7,350 nt of DNA from CAZDUS01 sp964609375. GTDB taxonomy: Bacteria; Verrucomicrobiota; Kiritimatiellia; CAIKKV01; CAITUY01. Positions within the stretch are counted from its first letter, which is position 1. Each line of letters begins with the position of its first letter. This document shows, piece after piece, positions 1 through 4,600 of this stretch. Location: contig CAZSSA010000106.1 of assembly GCA_964609375.1 (NCBI GenBank), positions 1 to 7,350 of the forward strand, written 5' to 3'. A program made the position numbers and the translations under genes. The notes under the pieces are model-generated. The model was not told the DNA's origin. It did no database searches and saw only the letters and a program-made list of their open reading frames with translations.

Positions 1-1372
1 GGGCGACGTCATCGAGCGGTGTTTCGTCGAGGTGGCCGCGCAGGACGGCCCATAGCGCCACGACTTCGTGGTGAGGGGGAAGGGGTTCGTGCTGGCCTTG
101 CTTAAACATCTCGGCGATCCGGGCGCCGCGGTTGAGTTGGGACTGGGTGGCCTTGTCCATGTCGGAGGTCAGGCGGGCGAAGGCGGCGAGTTCGCGATAC
201 TGGGCGAATTCGATGCGCAGTTTGAGGGCGACCTTTTTCATGGCCCTGCTCTGGGCTTTTCCGCCGACGCGCGAGACGCTCAGGCCGACATTGATGGCGG
301 GGCGGAAGCCCTGGTAGAAGAGGTCGTTTTCGAGGTAGATCTGGCCATCGGTGATGGAGATGAGGTTGGTGGGAATGTAGGCGGAATAATCACCCTGTTG
401 GGTTTCGACGATGGGCAGGGCGGTCAGGGACCCGCCGCCACGGGCGGTATTCAGTTTGGCGGCCCGTTCCAGCAGGCGGCTGTGTAGATAGAAGATGTCG
501 CCCGGAAAGGCCTCGCGGCCGGCGGGGCGGCGAAGGACGAGGGAGATTTCGCGGTACGAGACGGCGTGCTTATAGAGGTCATCGTACACAATCAGGGCGT
601 GTTCGCCCCGGTCGCGGAAATATTCAGCCATGGCGCAACCGGCGAAGGGGGCGATGTATTGAAGCGGGGCGGAGTCGCCGGCGCCGGCGACGACAATGAT
701 GCAGTTACCGAGGAGACCCTTGGATTCGAGCAGGCTGACGACATTGGCAACGGTGGACATTTTCTGGCCAATGGCGACATAGATGCAGCGGACATCGCCG
801 GCTTTCTGGTTCAGCATGGCGTCGACGGCGAGGGTGGTCTTGCCGGTCTGGCGGTCACCGATGATCAACTCGCGCTGGCCGCGTCCGATGGCGGTCATGG
901 CATCGATGCTTTTCAGTCCGGTATAAAGAGGGTGCTGAACTGGCTCGCGCTCGATAATGCCCGGGGCGTCGGTTTCGACGAGGCGGTTGGTGGCGGCGTG
1001 AATGGGGCCCCGACCGTCCAGGGGTTGGCCGATGGCGTTGACGACGCGTCCGAGGAGGGATTCGCCGACGGGGACTTGGAGGACTTTGCCGGTGCGGCGA
1101 ACGAGATCGCCTTGGCGGATGGTGGAGTAATCGCCGAGGATAATGGCGCCAACGTGGTTGCGCTCCAGATTCATGGCCATTCCATAGATGCCATTGGGGA
1201 AGAGGAGCATTTCCTCCGCCATGACGCCGGGCAGTCCATCAATGCGGGCGATACCGTCGCCGGCCTCGAGGACGTGTCCGATTTCGTCCTGATCCAGGCG
1301 CAGGCTGAACTTGCGGAGGTTCTCCTCAAGGACGGTCGCGATGGTCTGTGCATCAATCGTAAGCTGAGACAT
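1..1372 (-). CDS. atpA: F-type ATP synthase subunit alpha, C-terminus cut by window edge
   Basis: This is the non-catalytic nucleotide-binding subunit of the F1 head, which alternates with beta subunits in the membrane-attached ATP synthase. Reading the minus strand from the ATG at 1372 gives 457 complete codons with no stop before base 1. Alpha subunits usually have about 500-515 residues, so roughly 50 C-terminal residues are missing. Visible motifs are the P-loop GDRQTGKT (172-179); IGQK (201-204), whose Gln stands where beta has its catalytic Glu; Walker B ALIVYDDL (259-266); GREAFPGDIFYLHSRLLERAA (285-305); and the ATPase alpha/beta signature PAINVGLSVS (358-367) followed by arginine-finger candidate R368. 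The N-terminus MSQLTIDAQTIATVLEENL fits the family start. No good Shine-Dalgarno precedes it. The frame stays open upstream, with GTG at 1376-1378 and ATG at 1448-1450; the latter would add 26 proline-rich residues. Wobble positions are mostly C. No atpH or atpF lies upstream; the neighbour is divergent. Confidence 0.97.
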   Translation of the reverse strand, partial: MSQLTIDAQTIATVLEENLRKFSLRLDQDEIGHVLEAGDGIARIDGLPGVMAEEMLLFPNGIYGMAMNLERNHVGAIILGDYSTIRQGDLVRRTGKVLQVPVGESLLGRVVNAIGQPLDGRGPIHAATNRLVETDAPGIIEREPVQHPLYTGLKSIDAMTAIGRGQRELIIGDRQTGKTTLAVDAMLNQKAGDVRCIYVAIGQKMSTVANVVSLLESKGLLGNCIIVVAGAGDSAPLQYIAPFAGCAMAEYFRDRGEHALIVYDDLYKHAVSYREISLVLRRPAGREAFPGDIFYLHSRLLERAAKLNTARGGGSLTALPIVETQQGDYSAYIPTNLISITDGQIYLENDLFYQGFRPAINVGLSVSRVGGKAQSRAMKKVALKLRIEFAQYRELAAFARLTSDMDKATQSQLNRGARIAEMFKQGQHEPLPPHHEVVALWAVLRGHLDETPLDDVA

Positions 1373-1449
1373 GGCCACATAGTAGTCCGGTACGGGGATG
1401 AATTCCAGAGGATTTCGGGGAAGGGGCGGGCGAGGGGAAGGGGGAATCA

Positions 1450-1470
1450 TGAAGGATGAATGATGAAGGA
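1450..1470. repeat. Three-unit degenerate heptamer repeat
   Basis: The plus strand reads three contiguous 7-base units, TGAAGGA, TGAATGA and TGAAGGA (reverse strand TCCTTCA, TCATTCA, TCCTTCA). Units one and three are identical and the middle one differs at one base. The tract lies 78 bases upstream of the atpA start codon and would be in its leader if transcription begins in the AT-rich stretch. It shares its 7-nt period, though not its sequence, with two tracts inside the RHS gene. Confidence 0.7.
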
Positions 1471-1508
1471 GGTCCTGAACCCTTTGTCGAAATATCGTTA
1501 AAAAAGGA

Positions 1509-1536
1509 TTGATACATAATTAGTTATTAGCATAAT
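1509..1536 (+). promoter_or_regulatory. Possible sigma70-like promoter for the RHS gene
   Basis: TTGATA (1509-1514) and CATAAT (1531-1536) each match five of six bases of the consensus -35 and -10 hexamers and are separated by 16 bases. They lie in the most AT-rich part of the gap. Transcription would begin around 1543, giving a leader of roughly 58 bases. Chance matches are common in AT-rich DNA and the sigma-factor preference of this organism is unknown, so this is tentative. Confidence 0.35.
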
Positions 1537-1586
1537 CCGCGCCTTAATGTAGTGCCGAGGAGGTTTCTGGCGCGTAATTCCGGATT

Positions 1587-1590
1587 GGAG
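1587..1590 (+). promoter_or_regulatory. Ribosome binding site of the RHS gene
   Basis: GGAG ends ten bases before the ATG at 1601. This supports that start over the overlapping ATG at 1596-1598, which meets a stop after two codons. No other in-frame start codon lies close upstream. A stronger purine run, GAGGAGGT at 1557-1564, is too far away to serve this start. Confidence 0.5.
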
Positions 1591-1600
1591 CGGGTATGCA

Positions 1601-1693
1601 ATGAGCAGGTTTCGATTGAATGGAAATGCGGGTGGCGTGGCGTGGTGGGTCCTGGCGGGGTTGCTGGCACTGCCGGGAAGAGAGGTGTGTGCG
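1601..1693 (+). other. Signal peptide of the RHS protein (residues 1-31)
   Basis: The N-terminus has a short basic part (MSRFR), a hydrophobic core (GGVAWWVLAGLLALPG, residues 11-26) and a probable signal peptidase I site V-C-A before Q32. The cysteine at residue 30 is not in a lipobox (context REVC), so lipoprotein processing is unlikely. This indicates Sec export to the periplasm or beyond. Confidence 0.8.
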
Positions 1694-4600
1694 CAGGGAG
1701 CGGAGTATGTGGACTCTTATAATACCCTGGTCAGCAATTTAAACTGCCGCTTACGGGTACTGGACCTTGCCCAGTTTTCATTCAAGAATGGGGTCATGGG
1801 TGATGTCGTAACGCCCGTCGATATGGACAACCTGAGGAAGAGTGTGAGGAATCTGATGGGGGGATTATATGCCCTGTCGCCGGAGCAATGCAGTCTTTCG
1901 GTGAGTAATCCCATCGCGGCATTCCCGTTCGGGTTGCGCTACCAGAGCGGTGTGATGGTCAAGCCGTCACTGATGGAGGGGATAGGTGATGGGGAGGGAC
2001 GGTTCACCAAGATTCCTGCGCGATACGTCACAGGGAATACGAATGTCTATGCCGAGGTTTTTACGGATGCCCCCCTATTGTGGGTGCATTTTGAGGAGTT
2101 AAATCAGGCGATAAAGAAACTGCGATATGTGACTGTGAGCAGAAGTGCGGTGTCCGGGGTGGTTTCGCTGGATCAACATAATGCCCTGAGCGGATGGGCA
2201 TCGCACACCGATTGGATCGAGATGATCTCACGGTGCAGCACTTCCTATGCATTGTCGGCGCCTAGAACTGAAGCGCCAAACTATCCGATGGCCTATTCGA
2301 CATTGCAATTTCGGGATGCTTCACTTGAGCGGCGGATCGCGGTGTTCAAGGCCGGAGGATTAAATACCAGTATCCCGCACCGTGTACACTTTTTTATCCT
2401 TGGCATCAAACAACCCGTTCCCGAGGGTGGCCTCACGGAGTTCGCTTCCAATGGTGATCCTATCAGTGAAGGGAGGTGGACGAAATGGTGCTCAACCGGA
2501 CCGACGCATGCCTCGAATGTGTTTTCAACCGTGTTTGGAACCTTTAGTCAACCCGCGTGGGGCTCCATTCCAACGGTGGGGTACAAGTCATGGAAAGGCT
2601 ACACGTCGGATATACGCGGCATGCTGGAGTGGGACTTTCAGGACCGCGAAATTCCGCGTCCGAAATTTGATGATAAGGAGAATGATGGTCTGCTGGATCG
2701 CGGCTGCGCCTGTAAGACGTGTTTGATAGAGACGGAGCCGCTCTGGCGCGACATGAAGCTGGGCGCCGAAATTCTGATACCCCTTGGATATTCGGACGGG
2801 ACTTTGTCGGGAGGAGTGCGGGTAAAGGCTTACCTGACCGAGTATGAAACCAATTGCCGGACCCAGCAGATGTACAGCTTGGAAAGCAAAATGGCGTGGC
2901 GAGTGAACAATACCGGCGAGGGATGGGATTTCATGTGCATCAAGAGGCCGTCAGGGGCGGAGGTGCTGTTTTCGCTTAAGGGGACCGATCAGGGGGATCC
3001 AGTAGATCTTAAGCGGAACTATAAGGTTGAGGAAAAGAACGGCAAGGCGCGGATGACATTTCCCGGCCAAAAACCGGAGGTTTACCATGAGTTTTATGTC
3101 TACCCGGCACAAAATGGAAAACTTTACCGCGTTGGCAATGTGGTGGGGACCAACGAGGTGTATACGGAGAGTACGATTAACCGGGGAGAATGGCCGGGTT
3201 TAACATCGGGGTTTAGCGGACCGTTTGAGAATAATCCCCTGATCTCCTTTTCCGACAGCAGGCTGAATGCCTTGCTGACCACGAACACGAGTGGCTTGGT
3301 AAGGGAGGTGGAATACCGTTACAAGCCGTCTGGTCCAACCAATCGCGCCGTTTATTATCATGGAAGCAAAGGCTTCAGGGTGATGGATCAACAGGGGGCC
3401 GTTATCAGTGATATTCGGTTGGTGGTGGATCCCGTTGGCGGCGGGCAGGAAATATGGACCGGAATTGCCACCAATAACGGGTTAAGGGTGGCTCGAAAGG
3501 AAAAGCGGCGGCAATGGGTGGATACGGAGCGCAACCTGACCATGGTTGAGCAGACGGATGTGATCCATGATGAGCAGAGCGATGCTGCCAGTAATGTCAC
3601 ACTACGGGCCATCCGCTCATTCGCATGGGGTGATGAACTTGTCGAGGAGACGGTTGGCGCCGGAACGCCAGAGGCCCAGTGTGTGCGCTATGAGTACTAT
3701 GAGGATAGTGCTGATACCAATAATTACAGCCATTTGAAGGGCGTGGTTGAGGCGGGGGGCGGGTGGACGGGTTTTGTTTATGACTCACGCGGGCGGGAAT
3801 GCCTTGTCAGGCGCGGACTCAAGAGTGCGCCTGTCGGCGACATACAGGCCTGCCATGAAACCGAGTATGGCTATGCCGGCGATGAGGCGTTGGCGGCGCT
3901 ACACTTTCCGGCGGCGGATCAAGTTGCCTCGGATGACAGACCCCGAATGACCGTGGAGCGGGAACAGGGGCGCGAATTTTCAAGAACGTACACCAGTTAT
4001 CAGGGTGACAGGGAGGTTACGGTTCGATGTGTGACAACGGGTGCGCTTTATGATGATCCCTCGAACATGACGTCGTTCAGGACCTTTGTGACGGATGGTT
4101 TGTTTAAAGGGCGTCCGGCGCGCGGGGTGAATGAGGATGGTTCATTGAGAGTCTATGACTATGCCTATGACTCAGGCAGGAAGGAGCTTGAGACGACTGA
4201 AGATACAGGAACAGGTGTCGGCGACGTGGTGACGAATGGGACGAGGCGGGTGACGGTTGTGGATGCCGTTGGGCGGACGATCCGTGAGTCGGCCTTCGAT
4301 ATCGCCACAGGGATTGAGGTGTACGGGAGATGGTTTGCGCTGGATGGAGTCGGGCGGGCGACGGTGACGTCCAATACCGTTGATGGGAGCGTGTCGCAGT
4401 CCGAGTACGGATGTTGCGGGCCTGTGCGCGTGAGAGATGAGGGAGGGGTGGAGCATTCTTACACGCATGATGAGTTGAAGCGTGTCTACGCGGTGGAGCG
4501 ACTGGGCGTTACGACATTCAATACCTATGATGTGTTTGGGAATGTGGCGGCGACGCGGCAATGTGTGACGGGAATGGCTGATATTGTTGAATCCTCCACA

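Larger units (their letters stand above)
1373..1600. other. Divergent intergenic region between atpA and the RHS gene
   Basis: This 228-base gap separates two genes transcribed away from each other, so it should hold both promoters. The half next to atpA (about 1390-1445) is purine-rich on the plus strand. The middle (about 1489-1536) is clearly AT-rich and is the natural place for promoters. A 7-nt tandem repeat lies at 1450-1470. I see no RNA gene, no hairpin followed by a T-run that would serve as a terminator, and no convincing small ORF. No atpA-directed promoter could be picked with confidence. Confidence 0.75.

Noticed and set aside
566..1459. 297-codon open frame on the plus strand
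   Set aside because: It is antisense to atpA, whose P-loop, Walker B and Arg-finger motifs are unmistakable. The Gly/Asp/Ala-rich translation is a shadow of the C-ending atpA codons.
1466..1473. Perfect Shine-Dalgarno-like AAGGAGGT on the plus strand
   Set aside because: It partly arises from the heptamer tract, and the only nearby start-like codon (TTG at 1484) meets a stop after four more codons.
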